Assembly (NCBI RefSeq): GCF_019468465.1 | Contig: NZ_CP080519.1 | Span: forward strand, 7,743,001-7,807,000 | Source: Amycolatopsis sp. DSM 110486 | GTDB taxonomy: Bacteria > Actinomycetota > Actinomycetes > Mycobacteriales > Pseudonocardiaceae | Length of the DNA stretch: 64,000 nt | Direction of reading: 5' to 3' | Shown: piece by piece, positions 8,921-17,358 of the stretch | How the letters are laid out: each line of letters starts with the position of its first letter | Numbering within the stretch: the stretch's first letter is position 1 | Made by a program: the position numbers and the translations under genes | Notes under the pieces: generated by a model | Database searches by the model: none | What the model saw: only the letters and a program-made list of their open reading frames with translations | Told to the model about the DNA's origin: nothing

Positions 8921-9706
8921 GTGGAACGCAACGGCGACACAGCGCCGGCACCGGTGTGGGAGCTCCCGGTCCGCGGCGCGGACCCGGGCCCGGCCGATCC
9001 CGCGCTGGTGCGCGGGCTCGAGGCCGTCAGCTCCGCCACCGCGTGCGCCAAGCTGCACCAGCAGGGCATCCGCCGCACGTTCGTGGAAGGGCCGCGGCCG
9101 CTCACGACCGGGCAGAAGGTGGTCGGCCGGGCCGTGACCCTGCAGTTCATGCCGCAGCGCGAAGACGTCGCTTCCGGCGTCGCGCAGGAGTACGTGGAGC
9201 GCAGCACCGCGCTGTGGGCCGTGCTGGAGGAAATCCAGCCCGGTGACGTGCTCGTGGTGCAGGCGTACGGCAGCGCGTTCACCGGCTGCTTCGGCGACAT
9301 GCTCGTGCGCTACTTCAAGCGCAAGGGCGGGGCCGGGATCGTCGTCGACGGCCGGATCCGCGACTCGCCCCGCGTGGAGCAGCTCGGCGTGCCGATCTGG
9401 TGCACTGGCACGACCCCGCACTACGCGTCGCAGGCCGAGCTCTTCCCGTGGGCCTACCACGTGCCCGTCGCGTGCGGCGGCGTGCTCGTGCTGCCCGGTG
9501 ACCTCGTCGTCGCCGACGACGACGGCGCCGTGGTCGTGCCCAAGCTCAAGGCCCCGCACGTGATGGAGGCGGCCCGTGACCACGAGGAGTGGGAACGCTT
9601 CAGCCGGTCCCGGCTGGAAGAAGGCGCCCGCCTCTCCGACTACTACCCGCTGACCCCGGACTCGCGCGCCGAGTTCGAGGCCTGGCGGGACCGCCGCCAC
9701 CAGTAG
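8921..9706 (+). CDS. RraA/dimethylmenaquinone-methyltransferase-fold protein
   Basis: Member of the RraA-like fold, 261 residues. The family signature is in the middle (GCFGDML, then GGAGIVVDGRIRD). Despite the name, many members are metal-dependent aldolases or decarboxylases for 4-hydroxy-4-methyl-2-oxoglutarate or oxaloacetate-like acids. In a sugar operon an aldolase-like role on a keto-acid is plausible, but unproven. GTG at 8921 is preferred over the in-frame GTG at 8906 because GAGGAG sits 7 nt before it. N- and C-terminal extensions make it longer than the roughly 160-residue RraA of E. coli. Confidence 0.85.
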   Translation: MERNGDTAPAPVWELPVRGADPGPADPALVRGLEAVSSATACAKLHQQGIRRTFVEGPRPLTTGQKVVGRAVTLQFMPQREDVASGVAQEYVERSTALWAVLEEIQPGDVLVVQAYGSAFTGCFGDMLVRYFKRKGGAGIVVDGRIRDSPRVEQLGVPIWCTGTTPHYASQAELFPWAYHVPVACGGVLVLPGDLVVADDDGAVVVPKLKAPHVMEAARDHEEWERFSRSRLEEGARLSDYYPLTPDSRAEFEAWRDRRHQ

Positions 9707-9742
9707 AGAGATCCGTTGCCCACCCCCCGCGAAGGAGATCGC

Positions 9743-11629
9743 ATGTTCGGTGGAACGCGCAAGAAACTGATGAGAGTCTCGGTGGGGGTGGTGTTGCTGG
9801 CGGCGTTCGTCTCCGTCCAGTCCGCCTCCGCCGACGTCCAGGGACACGGTCCGTGCACGCCGAAGGAGCTCTACGTCTCGACGCAGGGCAACGACAAGGC
9901 GGACGGCTCGGCCAAGCACCCGTGGAAGACCGTGCAGCACGCGCGTGACGAGATCAGCGGCCACGGCTGGAACTCGGACAAGCAGATGCGCTGCGACATC
10001 CACGTCAACCTGGCCGCCGGCGACTATCCGGTGACGCAGACGATTTCGTTCGACGAAGGCGATTCCGGCACAGGAGGCCACCAGGTCGTGTACCGCAGCG
10101 CCGACGGCCCGGGCAAGGCGCGCCTGCTGGGCGGCGCGCCGATCACGGGCTGGCAGCCCTACCAGGGCAACGTCTACAAGGCCGCCTTCGACAAGACGAA
10201 GCCGTTCTACACGATGTTCGAGAACGGCGAGCGCGCCACCGTGGCCCGCTACCCGAACCGGGCGACGCCGGACACGTGGGCGCCGTACCTCACTTCGGCG
10301 CTGCCGGACATCTCCAAGGAGGCCGTGCACAACTGGCTCTGGTCCAACCCCGGCGACTGGGACCCGAGCTGGGACCTCTCGCAGGCCTCGCTGACGATCT
10401 GGTCGGGCGGCAGCTGGAGCTGGTTCACCGACACCGTGCCGATCCTCGACGTCAACTTCACCAAGAACCAGCTGACGATGAAGTACAACACGCGCTACGC
10501 CCTGCACAACAGCGGCGGCGGGTCGCGGTACTTCCTGCAGAACTCGCTCGACTTCCTCGACCAGCCCGGCGAGTTCTACGTGGACTACAAGAACGGCGAG
10601 GTCTACTACTGGCCGAAGAACGGCGAGAAGCCCACCGACAGCTCGGTGATCCGCCCGACCGTGCAGACCGTGGTGAACGTGGCCGGCAGCTCACCCGAGC
10701 ACCGCGCGCACGACCTCACCTTCGACGGGCTCGGCGTGCAGTACTCCGACTACGTCGACTGGTACCGCAACGGCTGGATCAACGACGGCGACTCGGGTGA
10801 CATCCACCAGTACCCGCAGTACGACCGCCAGGTCGAGATGCCGCGCGATCGCTTCGGCGCGGTGCGGGTGACCAACACGTCGCACGTCACGCTGAAGAAC
10901 GCGCACATCTCCGAGACCGGGTTCACGGCCGTCTACGCGCTCTTCGCCAACGACCACTTCTCGGTGACCGACAGCCTCATCGACCACATCGGCGCCGACG
11001 GGATCAAGGTGGAAGGCGGTTATCCCGGCGAAGGCGACATTTCCAACTACCACCTGTTCACCGACAACTACATCCACCACTTCGGCGAGCTGGTGCCCGG
11101 CGACGCGTCCGGCGTCGAGCTCATGGACACCGGCCACAACGAGGTCAGCTACAGCGTGATCGACCACAGCGCGCGGTACGCGGTGAGCCTCGAGGCGCGC
11201 CCGGAGGTGCAGGCGGCCGACGACTACGCGCAGAACAACACGTTCAAGTACCTCAACCTGCAGGAAGCCGGGCTCGACAGCGGCGACATGGGTGCGTTCT
11301 ACACCTACGGCGTCGACAACTTCGAGCCGCACACGCTGGACAACTACGTATCCCAGGTGGTGATCGGCGACGTCCTCCCCGACGCGTCGATGCCGGACAG
11401 CGGCACCCGCGGCGTGCACATGGACGCGGGCGGCTGCGGGTTCTCGTTCACCGACATCGAGGTCGGCAAGGTCACCGACGACAAGTACCAGAGCTACCAG
11501 TGCAACACGGTGACCAACGCCAACTGGGCCGATGGGTTCGACGCCTCACGCATGCAGTACGACAAGATCGGCGTGACCGCGGCGTTCCCGTACCCGCGGC
11601 CGCCGGCCACGGTGTCGCCCACGAAGTGA
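9743..11629 (+). CDS. secreted right-handed beta-helix (pectin-lyase-fold) protein, GH141-like
   Basis: Exported 628-residue protein. Residues 1-31 form a signal peptide (KKLMRVSVGVVLLAAFV ending ASA). The mature start shows the DUF1565-like opening LYVSTQGNDKADGSAKHPWKT seen on many parallel beta-helix enzymes. Repeated short strands such as VTLKNAHISETGFTAVYA and FSVTDSLIDHIGADGIKVEG are typical PbH1 coils. Such proteins include GH141-type fucosidases/xylanases, and lyases and isomerases acting on polysaccharide. The neighbouring GH95 makes a fucose- or pectin-directed role attractive, but the exact class is inferred. GAAGGAGA precedes the ATG, and a strong hairpin follows the stop. Confidence 0.78.
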   Translation: MFGGTRKKLMRVSVGVVLLAAFVSVQSASADVQGHGPCTPKELYVSTQGNDKADGSAKHPWKTVQHARDEISGHGWNSDKQMRCDIHVNLAAGDYPVTQTISFDEGDSGTGGHQVVYRSADGPGKARLLGGAPITGWQPYQGNVYKAAFDKTKPFYTMFENGERATVARYPNRATPDTWAPYLTSALPDISKEAVHNWLWSNPGDWDPSWDLSQASLTIWSGGSWSWFTDTVPILDVNFTKNQLTMKYNTRYALHNSGGGSRYFLQNSLDFLDQPGEFYVDYKNGEVYYWPKNGEKPTDSSVIRPTVQTVVNVAGSSPEHRAHDLTFDGLGVQYSDYVDWYRNGWINDGDSGDIHQYPQYDRQVEMPRDRFGAVRVTNTSHVTLKNAHISETGFTAVYALFANDHFSVTDSLIDHIGADGIKVEGGYPGEGDISNYHLFTDNYIHHFGELVPGDASGVELMDTGHNEVSYSVIDHSARYAVSLEARPEVQAADDYAQNNTFKYLNLQEAGLDSGDMGAFYTYGVDNFEPHTLDNYVSQVVIGDVLPDASMPDSGTRGVHMDAGGCGFSFTDIEVGKVTDDKYQSYQCNTVTNANWADGFDASRMQYDKIGVTAAFPYPRPPATVSPTK

Positions 11630-11636
11630 CCCCGCT

Positions 11637-11660
11637 GGGGGCCGGGCGATCCCGGCCCCC
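11637..11660. terminator. bidirectional terminator-like hairpin
   Basis: A perfect 10-bp stem with a 4-nt loop (GGGGGCCGGG-cgat-CCCGGCCCCC) lies in the 38-nt gap between two convergent genes, 7 nt after the beta-helix stop and 7 nt before the FAH-type stop. It has no U-tract, as is usual in high-GC actinomycetes. Confidence 0.75.
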
Positions 11661-11667
11661 ACTCCGC

Positions 11668-12549
11668 TCACCGGGCTTCGAGCAGCTTCGCCACTTCGTC
11701 CTTTCCGGACACCACGGTGCTCGTCAGGGTGCCGATCTCGCCGACGGTGATCGCGACCCGGTCGCCGGCGGCGAGGGTGAACGGCAGGTCCGGCACCAGC
11801 GCGGTGCCGGTGGCGAGCACCACGCCGTCGGGGAACACGTCGGCGCGGAAGAGGTACTCCACCAGCTCGTCGAACGTGCGGCGCAGCAACGAGGTGCTGG
11901 TGTCGCCGGACCACACGAGGGCGCCGGCGCGGTGGATCTCCAGCTCGATCGGGAGGTTCGTCGCGTCGGCCACCTCCCAGGCCGGCCGGATGCCGGGGCC
12001 GACGGCGCACCCGCCAAGGTAGATCTTGGCCTGGGGGAGGTAGAGCGGGTTGACTCCTTCGATGCTGCGCGAGCTCATGTCGTTGACGACCGTGTACCCG
12101 ACGACCTCGGCGCGGGAGTTGACCACGAGCCCGAGCTCCGGCTCCGGCACGTCGATGCCGGAGTCCGTGCGGATGGCCACGGACTCGCCGTCGCCGGTCA
12201 CGCGCCAGGCGGCGGACTTGAAGAACAGCTCGGGCCGCGGTGCCTCGTACACGAGGTCGTAGACGTCGGCGGCGCGCTCGCTTTCGGTGATCCGCGCCTC
12301 GCGTGAGCGCTGGTAGGTCACGCCCGCCGCCCAGACCTCGGTGCGCCGGTCGACGGGCGGCAGGAACCGGAGGTCGGCGGCGTCGTGCGCCGGGCCGTCC
12401 GCGCCGGCGCACAGGTCCTGCAGCTCGGGCAGCGGCACGCCGAGCAGCTCGCCGATGGACGTCACCGGCAGCTCGAGGACGGTGTCCGCGGTGCGGACGC
12501 CGACGGCCGGGTGGGTTCCGCCCGGGGAAAGGAAACGAACGATGAGCAC
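11668..12549 (-). CDS. fumarylacetoacetate hydrolase family protein
   Basis: Metal-dependent C-C bond hydrolase or isomerase of the FAH family, 293 residues. Typical features are ELFFKSAAWRV, then EPELGLVV with the metal-binding Glu pair, NDMSSRSIEG, and GCAVGPG. Relatives cleave 2,4-diketo acids, including 2,4-diketo-3-deoxy-L-fuconate in non-phosphorylative L-fucose breakdown, which would suit the neighbouring fucosidase, SDR and lactonase; this assignment is inference. The start taken is GTG at 12549, because homology begins within a few residues (IVRFLSPGG). The open frame continues upstream but looks like the shadow of the divergent gene. It diverges from the crotonase operon. Confidence 0.85.
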   Translation of the reverse strand: MLIVRFLSPGGTHPAVGVRTADTVLELPVTSIGELLGVPLPELQDLCAGADGPAHDAADLRFLPPVDRRTEVWAAGVTYQRSREARITESERAADVYDLVYEAPRPELFFKSAAWRVTGDGESVAIRTDSGIDVPEPELGLVVNSRAEVVGYTVVNDMSSRSIEGVNPLYLPQAKIYLGGCAVGPGIRPAWEVADATNLPIELEIHRAGALVWSGDTSTSLLRRTFDELVEYLFRADVFPDGVVLATGTALVPDLPFTLAAGDRVAITVGEIGTLTSTVVSGKDEVAKLLEAR

Positions 12550-12634
12550 GGCTGACCTCGATCCTCGTGGGGATTCTGCGGCCCGTTCCGGGGCCGAAGG
12601 CGAACCTAGACACGGCAGCGGGTCCGGCGCAAGT

Positions 12635-13402
12635 GTGTCCGAAGTGGACTGTGTGGTCACGGGCCGGGTCGCGGTGCTGACGCTGAACCGGCCGGCGAAG
12701 CGCAACGCGATCACGCCGGAGATGGCGGCAGCCCTGCGCACCCACGCCGCCGCGCTGGACGCGGACCCGGGCGTGCGGGCGATCGTGCTGACCGGCGCGG
12801 GCGACAAGGCGTTCTGCGCGGGCAGCGACGTCGGTGAGCTGGACCGCTACGCCACGCCGTGGGAGTTCCGCAACCGCGACGACTACGGCGACGCGATCCG
12901 CGCTTTGCGCACGCCGGTGATCGCGGCCGTCAACGGGTTCGCTTTCGGGGGTGGGCTGGAGCTGGCCTTGGCGTGTGACATCCGGCTCGCCGCCTCGACC
13001 GCGACCTTCGCCGCACCCGAGATCAAGCTCGGCTGGATCGGCGGGAGCGGTCAGTCGGCACTGCTCGCGCACAGCATCGGGCCGGGCAACGCGGCGACGA
13101 TGCTGCTCACGGGTGACCCGATCTCCGCGGCGCAGGCGCTGGCGTGGGGCCTCGTCACCGAGGTGACCGAGCCCGCCGATCTGCCGGCGAAAGCGTTTGC
13201 GCTCGCCGAGCGGATCGCGGCCCGGGCCCCGATCGCCGCGCAGACGGCCAAGGCCAATCTGCGCGCGGCGTACTCGATGCCGTTGGAGCAGGCCATCCGC
13301 TACGAGCGGGACCTGCAGACGGTCTGTCTGTCCACAGCGGACGCCGCCGAGGGCCGGGCGGCCTTCGCGCAGCGCCGCGAACCGCGGTTCACAGGGGAGT
13401 GA
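12635..13402 (+). CDS. enoyl-CoA hydratase/isomerase family protein (crotonase)
   Basis: Crotonase-fold protein acting on acyl-CoA thioesters, 255 residues from the GTG chosen here. The oxyanion-hole stretch AFCAGSDVGEL and both catalytic acids (GGGLEL and APEIKLG) are present, so hydratase activity is plausible. A longer start at ATG 12542 (residues rich in Gly/Ser, ribosome site GAAAGG) would overlap the 5' end of the divergent FAH gene by 8 nt; the shorter form matches family length. It is the first gene of a seven-gene coupled operon and sits 2 nt before the CaiB-type gene. Confidence 0.85.
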   Translation: MSEVDCVVTGRVAVLTLNRPAKRNAITPEMAAALRTHAAALDADPGVRAIVLTGAGDKAFCAGSDVGELDRYATPWEFRNRDDYGDAIRALRTPVIAAVNGFAFGGGLELALACDIRLAASTATFAAPEIKLGWIGGSGQSALLAHSIGPGNAATMLLTGDPISAAQALAWGLVTEVTEPADLPAKAFALAERIAARAPIAAQTAKANLRAAYSMPLEQAIRYERDLQTVCLSTADAAEGRAAFAQRREPRFTGE

Positions 13403-13404
13403 CG

Positions 13405-14592
13405 ATGGGAGTGCTGGACGGTTACCGCGTGGTCGACGTGTCGATCGCGATGGCCGGGCCGCTGGCCGCGATGCGGCTGGGCGACCTCGGCGCGGACGTG
13501 GTGAAGGTCGAGCCGCCGGGCGGCGAGTGGCAGCGCCACGCCCCGGCGGGCGGGGCGACCGGGGCGGCGGTGAACCCGTCGTTCCTGTCGCTGAACCGCA
13601 ACAAGCGCAGCCTCGCGGTGGACCTCAAGGCACCGGCCGGGCGCCGGGCCGCGCACGACCTGATCGCGACCGCGGACGTCGTGCTGCAGAACTACCGGCC
13701 GGGCGTGGCCCAGCGGCTCGGGCTGGACTACGAGACGGTGCGCGAGATCAACCCCGGTGTCGTGTACGTGTCGATCTCCGGCTACGGCGAGAGCGGGCCG
13801 TATGCGCGGCGGCCGGGGCAGGACCTGTTGCTGCAGGCCATGAGCGGCGCGATGTACAGCGTCGGACGCGCTGTCGATCCGCCGCTGCCGGCGGGTACGT
13901 ACGCGATCGACGCGATCACGGCCTACAGCGCGTTCGAGGGCGCGCTGGCCGCGCTGCTGCACCGTGAGCGGACCGGTGAGGGCCAGCTGGTGACGGTGAA
14001 CATGCTGGACGCGGCGATCGCGGTGCAGATGCAGGAGCTGTCGGTGTTCACCGTCGGCGGCGTGCCGCAGCGGCGGGGGAGCGAGGCGCACGGGCACACC
14101 TACATCAGGGCGCCGTACGGGGTTTTCGAGACGGCCGACGGGCACCTCGCGTTGGCGATGCCGCCGCTGCCCGCGCTGGCCGTCGCGCTGGACCTGCCAG
14201 AACTGTCCACGATGGACACCGAGGTGGACGGGCACGCGAAGCGCGACGAGATCACGGCGCTGGTGCGGGCGCGGCTGCCGCAGCGCTCGACCGACGACTG
14301 GCTCGCGCGGCTGCACGAGGCCGGGATCTGGGCCGGGCCGGTGTACTCCTACGCCGATCTGCTCGAAGATCCGCAGGTCGTCCACAACGGCTCGTTCGTG
14401 CGCTACGAGCACGCCACCGAGGGGCCGGTGACCACGCCGGGCTTTCCGTACGGGTTCAGCGCGACGCCGCCGTCGGTGCGCCGGGGCGCGCCGGTGACGG
14501 GCGAGCACAGCGGCGAGATCCTGCGCGAACTGGGGTACGCGCCGGAGCGGATCGCCGGGCTGGTGGACGACAAGGTGGTGCTCGCGCCGTGA
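13405..14592 (+). CDS. CaiB/BaiF family (class III) CoA-transferase
   Basis: Class III CoA-transferase, 395 residues, moving CoA between carboxylic acids via an aspartyl-CoA anhydride. The N-terminal Rossmann-like part reads GPLAAMRLGDLGADVVKVEPP; GYGESGPYARRPGQDLLLQA is the usual core block. The probable catalytic Asp lies in GTYAIDAITAYSA. It follows the crotonase by 2 nt and overlaps the next start by 4 nt (GTGA). The pair suggests CoA activation plus hydration of an unsaturated or hydroxy acid; the substrate is not visible. Confidence 0.92.
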   Translation: MGVLDGYRVVDVSIAMAGPLAAMRLGDLGADVVKVEPPGGEWQRHAPAGGATGAAVNPSFLSLNRNKRSLAVDLKAPAGRRAAHDLIATADVVLQNYRPGVAQRLGLDYETVREINPGVVYVSISGYGESGPYARRPGQDLLLQAMSGAMYSVGRAVDPPLPAGTYAIDAITAYSAFEGALAALLHRERTGEGQLVTVNMLDAAIAVQMQELSVFTVGGVPQRRGSEAHGHTYIRAPYGVFETADGHLALAMPPLPALAVALDLPELSTMDTEVDGHAKRDEITALVRARLPQRSTDDWLARLHEAGIWAGPVYSYADLLEDPQVVHNGSFVRYEHATEGPVTTPGFPYGFSATPPSVRRGAPVTGEHSGEILRELGYAPERIAGLVDDKVVLAP

Positions 14593-15599
14593 AGGGGCTG
14601 ACGTGGGACCACCCCCGCGGGTACGGCCCGCTGGACGAGCTGGCCCGTCGAGAGGGCGGTGTCGAGTGGGATCGCCAGCCGTTGGAGGGGTTCGAGTCCA
14701 CGCCGATCGCGGCGCTGGCGGCGAAGTACGACCTGCTCGTGGTCGACCACCCGGGGCTCGGCGCGGCGGCCGGCCACCTCGTGCCGATGGAGGAGCTGCT
14801 GGACGCGGCCGAGCTGGCCGCGTGGCGGGCGGGGACGATCGGGGCGAGCTACGACTCCTACGTGCTCGACGGGCGGACGTGGGCGTTGCCGATCGACGCC
14901 GCCGCGCAGGTGTCGGTGGCGACGTTCGCCGACCAGCCGAAGACCTGGGACGACGTGCTTTCGCTGGCGCGCGAAGGCGGGGTCACGCCGTGCCTCGGCG
15001 GGCCGCACGCGTTGCTGATGTTCTTCGCGCTGTGTGTGGCCTACGGTGCGGAGCCGTTCACTGACGCGTCGGTGGGGGAGCGGGCCGTCGAGGTGATGGC
15101 CGAGCTGGTGGCGTCGGCGGATTCTTCATTGTGGGGGCGGAACCCGATCGGAGTGCTCGCGGCGATGACCGACGGCCCTGTCCGGTACTGCCCTCTGGTG
15201 TACGGCTACACCGGCTATCCGCTGTTGTCCTTTCACGACGCCCCGGCCGGTCCGGCGGGGATCGGCAGCGTGCTCGGTGGCACCGGGATCGCCGTGTCCC
15301 GTCAGGCGCCTCCGGATGAGGCACGGGCGGTGGTGCGGCGGCTCATCGCGCCGGACGTGCAGACCGAAGTGTTTCCCGCACAGGGTGGTCAGCCGGCCGA
15401 CCGTCGCGTGTGGACTCGTCCCGGGTTCCACCACGACACGGCCGAGACTGTGGCGCGGGCGTGGGTGCGGCCCCGGGAACCGGGCTACGTCCGGTTCCAG
15501 ACCGAGGCATCACGGATTCTGCGCGACGGAATCGCCGCGCGTGAAGCACGGGTCCACGACCGCCTCGTAGCCCGTTACCAGGAATGGAGGGACGCATGA
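14589..15599 (+). CDS. solute-binding-protein-like protein lacking a signal peptide
   Basis: A 336-residue protein with the layout of a family-1 extracellular solute-binding protein. It begins directly with [20 protein letters not shown] and the first lobe ([12 protein letters not shown]); no signal sequence or lipobox is present. The GTG start overlaps the stop of the CoA-transferase gene (GTGA), which leaves no room for an export signal in frame. It ends inside the SDR start (ATGA). A binding-protein fold kept in the cytoplasm, embedded between CoA-transferase and dehydrogenase genes, suggests a ligand sensor, carrier or enzyme instead of an importer. Which of these it is cannot be told from sequence. 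Confidence 0.75.
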   Translation: MKGLTWDHPRGYGPLDELARREGGVEWDRQPLEGFESTPIAALAAKYDLLVVDHPGLGAAAGHLVPMEELLDAAELAAWRAGTIGASYDSYVLDGRTWALPIDAAAQVSVATFADQPKTWDDVLSLAREGGVTPCLGGPHALLMFFALCVAYGAEPFTDASVGERAVEVMAELVASADSSLWGRNPIGVLAAMTDGPVRYCPLVYGYTGYPLLSFHDAPAGPAGIGSVLGGTGIAVSRQAPPDEARAVVRRLIAPDVQTEVFPAQGGQPADRRVWTRPGFHHDTAETVARAWVRPREPGYVRFQTEASRILRDGIAAREARVHDRLVARYQEWRDA

Positions 15600-16324
15600 C
15601 CACCGCAGTCGTCACCGGCGCCGGCGGTGCGCTCGGCCGCGCCACCGTGCTGCGGCTGGCTTCCCGGGGCGAGTCCGTCGCCGCGCTCGACCGGGACGCC
15701 GGCGCGCTGGCCGAGACGGCGCGCCTGGCCGGGTCGAAGGTGCTGCCGCTCGTCGTGGACTTGCGCGACGCCGACGCGCTGCGGGCCGCCGTCGAGCGGA
15801 CGGCGGTCGAGCTCGGACCCGTGGGGGTGCTGGTCAACAACGCGGCCGTGTACCCGAGCCGGCCGTTCGTCGAGGTGGAGCTCGCCGAGTACGACGAGGT
15901 CCACGCCGTGAACCAGCGGGCGTACTGGGTCGCCGCGCAGGCCGTGGTGCCCGCAATGGTGGCCGCGGGTGGCGGCGCGATCGTGAACATCGCGTCGATC
16001 ACGATGCACGGCGGCTGGCCCGACCTCGCCGCGTACGTGGCGACGAAGGGCGCCGCGGCCGCGTTGACGAAGGCGCTCGCGCGGGAGCTGGGGCCGCACG
16101 AGATCCGCGTGAACTGCGTGTCGCCAGGCGCGTTTCCCACTGCGGCGGAGGAGATCCACGAAAACCCGGAGGCGTACCGGGCGTTCGTGCTGGAGCGGCA
16201 AGCGCTCAAACGGCGGGGCCGGCCCGAGGAGCTGGCCGCGGTGGTGGCGTTCCTGACGGGCCCGGACGCGTCGTTCGTGACCGGGCAGACGATCGAGGTC
16301 AACGGTGGCTGGGTGATGACATGA
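15596..16324 (+). CDS. short-chain dehydrogenase/reductase (SDR)
   Basis: Classical NAD(P)-dependent SDR, 242 residues. The cofactor motif TGAGGALG is near residue 7, NNAAVYPS near 81, the catalytic Ser in [10 protein letters not shown], and the catalytic Tyr and Lys in [18 protein letters not shown]. The C-terminus [12 protein letters not shown] is standard. The ATG overlaps the previous stop by 4 nt, with GGAGG upstream. In a block with a lactonase and an epimerase-like protein it could oxidise a sugar or a deoxy-keto-sugar acid, for example in fucose oxidation; this is inference from context. Confidence 0.93.
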   Translation: MTTAVVTGAGGALGRATVLRLASRGESVAALDRDAGALAETARLAGSKVLPLVVDLRDADALRAAVERTAVELGPVGVLVNNAAVYPSRPFVEVELAEYDEVHAVNQRAYWVAAQAVVPAMVAAGGGAIVNIASITMHGGWPDLAAYVATKGAAAALTKALARELGPHEIRVNCVSPGAFPTAAEEIHENPEAYRAFVLERQALKRRGRPEELAAVVAFLTGPDASFVTGQTIEVNGGWVMT

Positions 16325-17358
16325 CCGACCTTTACGGACAAATGCACGACCGGCGCGAGCTGGCGGCTCGCGGTGGTGCGGGCGGAGTGCGGCTGGTGAC
16401 GCTCGCGGACGGCGCCGAGCGCGACGTGCGGGCGCTGGAGTTCCGCACGGGCAGCGGGCTGGCGTTCGAGGTGCTCGTCGACCGGGCGATGGACCTCGGT
16501 GCGGCCGAGCACGCGGGGCGCGCGTTCGGCTGGAACTCGCCCACCGGCGTGCGCCACCCCGGCCTGCACGAGCACGCCGACGAGGACGGCTTGTCGTGGC
16601 TGCGGTCGTTCACCGGATTGCTGGTCACGGGCGGCCTCGACCACACGCTGTTCGGCGGCTCGGTCGATTCGGCGGGCTACCGCTACCCGCCGCGCGAGAC
16701 CGTGCGGCACGGGTTGCACGGCCGCGTCGCCAACATTCCAGCCCGCCTGCACGGCTACGGCTCGACGTGGGAGGGCGACCGCTGCGTGCTGTGGGCCGAG
16801 GGGGAGGTGCGGCAGGCGGCGGTGTTCGGCGAGAACCTCACGCTGACGCGGCGGATCGAGGCCGACCTGGGCGGCAACGAGATCCGGCTGGTCGACACGG
16901 TGCACAACCCGGCGTTCGAGCCGATGCCGCACATGTTCCTCTACCACATCAACCTCGGCTGGCCGCTGCTCGACGAGGGCGCGCGGTTCGTCGCGCCGGT
17001 CGAGCGCACGGTGTGGCAGTCGGACACCGCGGCTTCGCAGGGGGTCGACCACCTGGTGTTCCCCGCGCCGATCCCGCGGTTCGTGGAGCAGGTGTACGAA
17101 CACGAGCTGACGAGCGGCACCGCGGCGATCGTCAACGAGCGGCTGGGTCTCGCCGTGAGCGTGCACTGGTCTCAAGACGAATTCCCGTGCTTCTTCGAGT
17201 GGCTCAACCTGCGGGCCGGCAACTACGCGGTGGGGCTGGAACCGTCGACGCACCACGTGGGCGGCGACGCGGCCGCGCGGGCAGACGGCAGCATGACGTG
17301 GCTGCAGCCGGGGGAGTCGCGCACCTACCGCACGGCGTTCCGCGTGGAGGAGCTCTGA
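16321..17358 (+). CDS. DUF4432 (aldose-1-epimerase-like) protein
   Basis: A 345-residue protein of the DUF4432 group, beta-sandwich relatives of galactose mutarotase. Supporting stretches are [22 protein letters not shown] near the N-terminus, the paired-His segment [12 protein letters not shown], and [20 protein letters not shown] in the middle. This fold presents sugar-binding His and Glu residues. No enzymatic role is firmly established for the family, though mutarotation or isomerisation of aldoses fits the neighbouring SDR and lactonase. It is coupled to both neighbours by 4-nt overlaps. Confidence 0.85.
   Translation: MTDLYGQMHDRRELAARGGAGGVRLVTLADGAERDVRALEFRTGSGLAFEVLVDRAMDLGAAEHAGRAFGWNSPTGVRHPGLHEHADEDGLSWLRSFTGLLVTGGLDHTLFGGSVDSAGYRYPPRETVRHGLHGRVANIPARLHGYGSTWEGDRCVLWAEGEVRQAAVFGENLTLTRRIEADLGGNEIRLVDTVHNPAFEPMPHMFLYHINLGWPLLDEGARFVAPVERTVWQSDTAASQGVDHLVFPAPIPRFVEQVYEHELTSGTAAIVNERLGLAVSVHWSQDEFPCFFEWLNLRAGNYAVGLEPSTHHVGGDAAARADGSMTWLQPGESRTYRTAFRVEEL

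Noticed and set aside
14589..15599. Ordinary ABC sugar-binding lipoprotein
   Set aside because: No signal peptide or lipobox and no room for one upstream because of the GTGA overlap; no permease genes in the operon.
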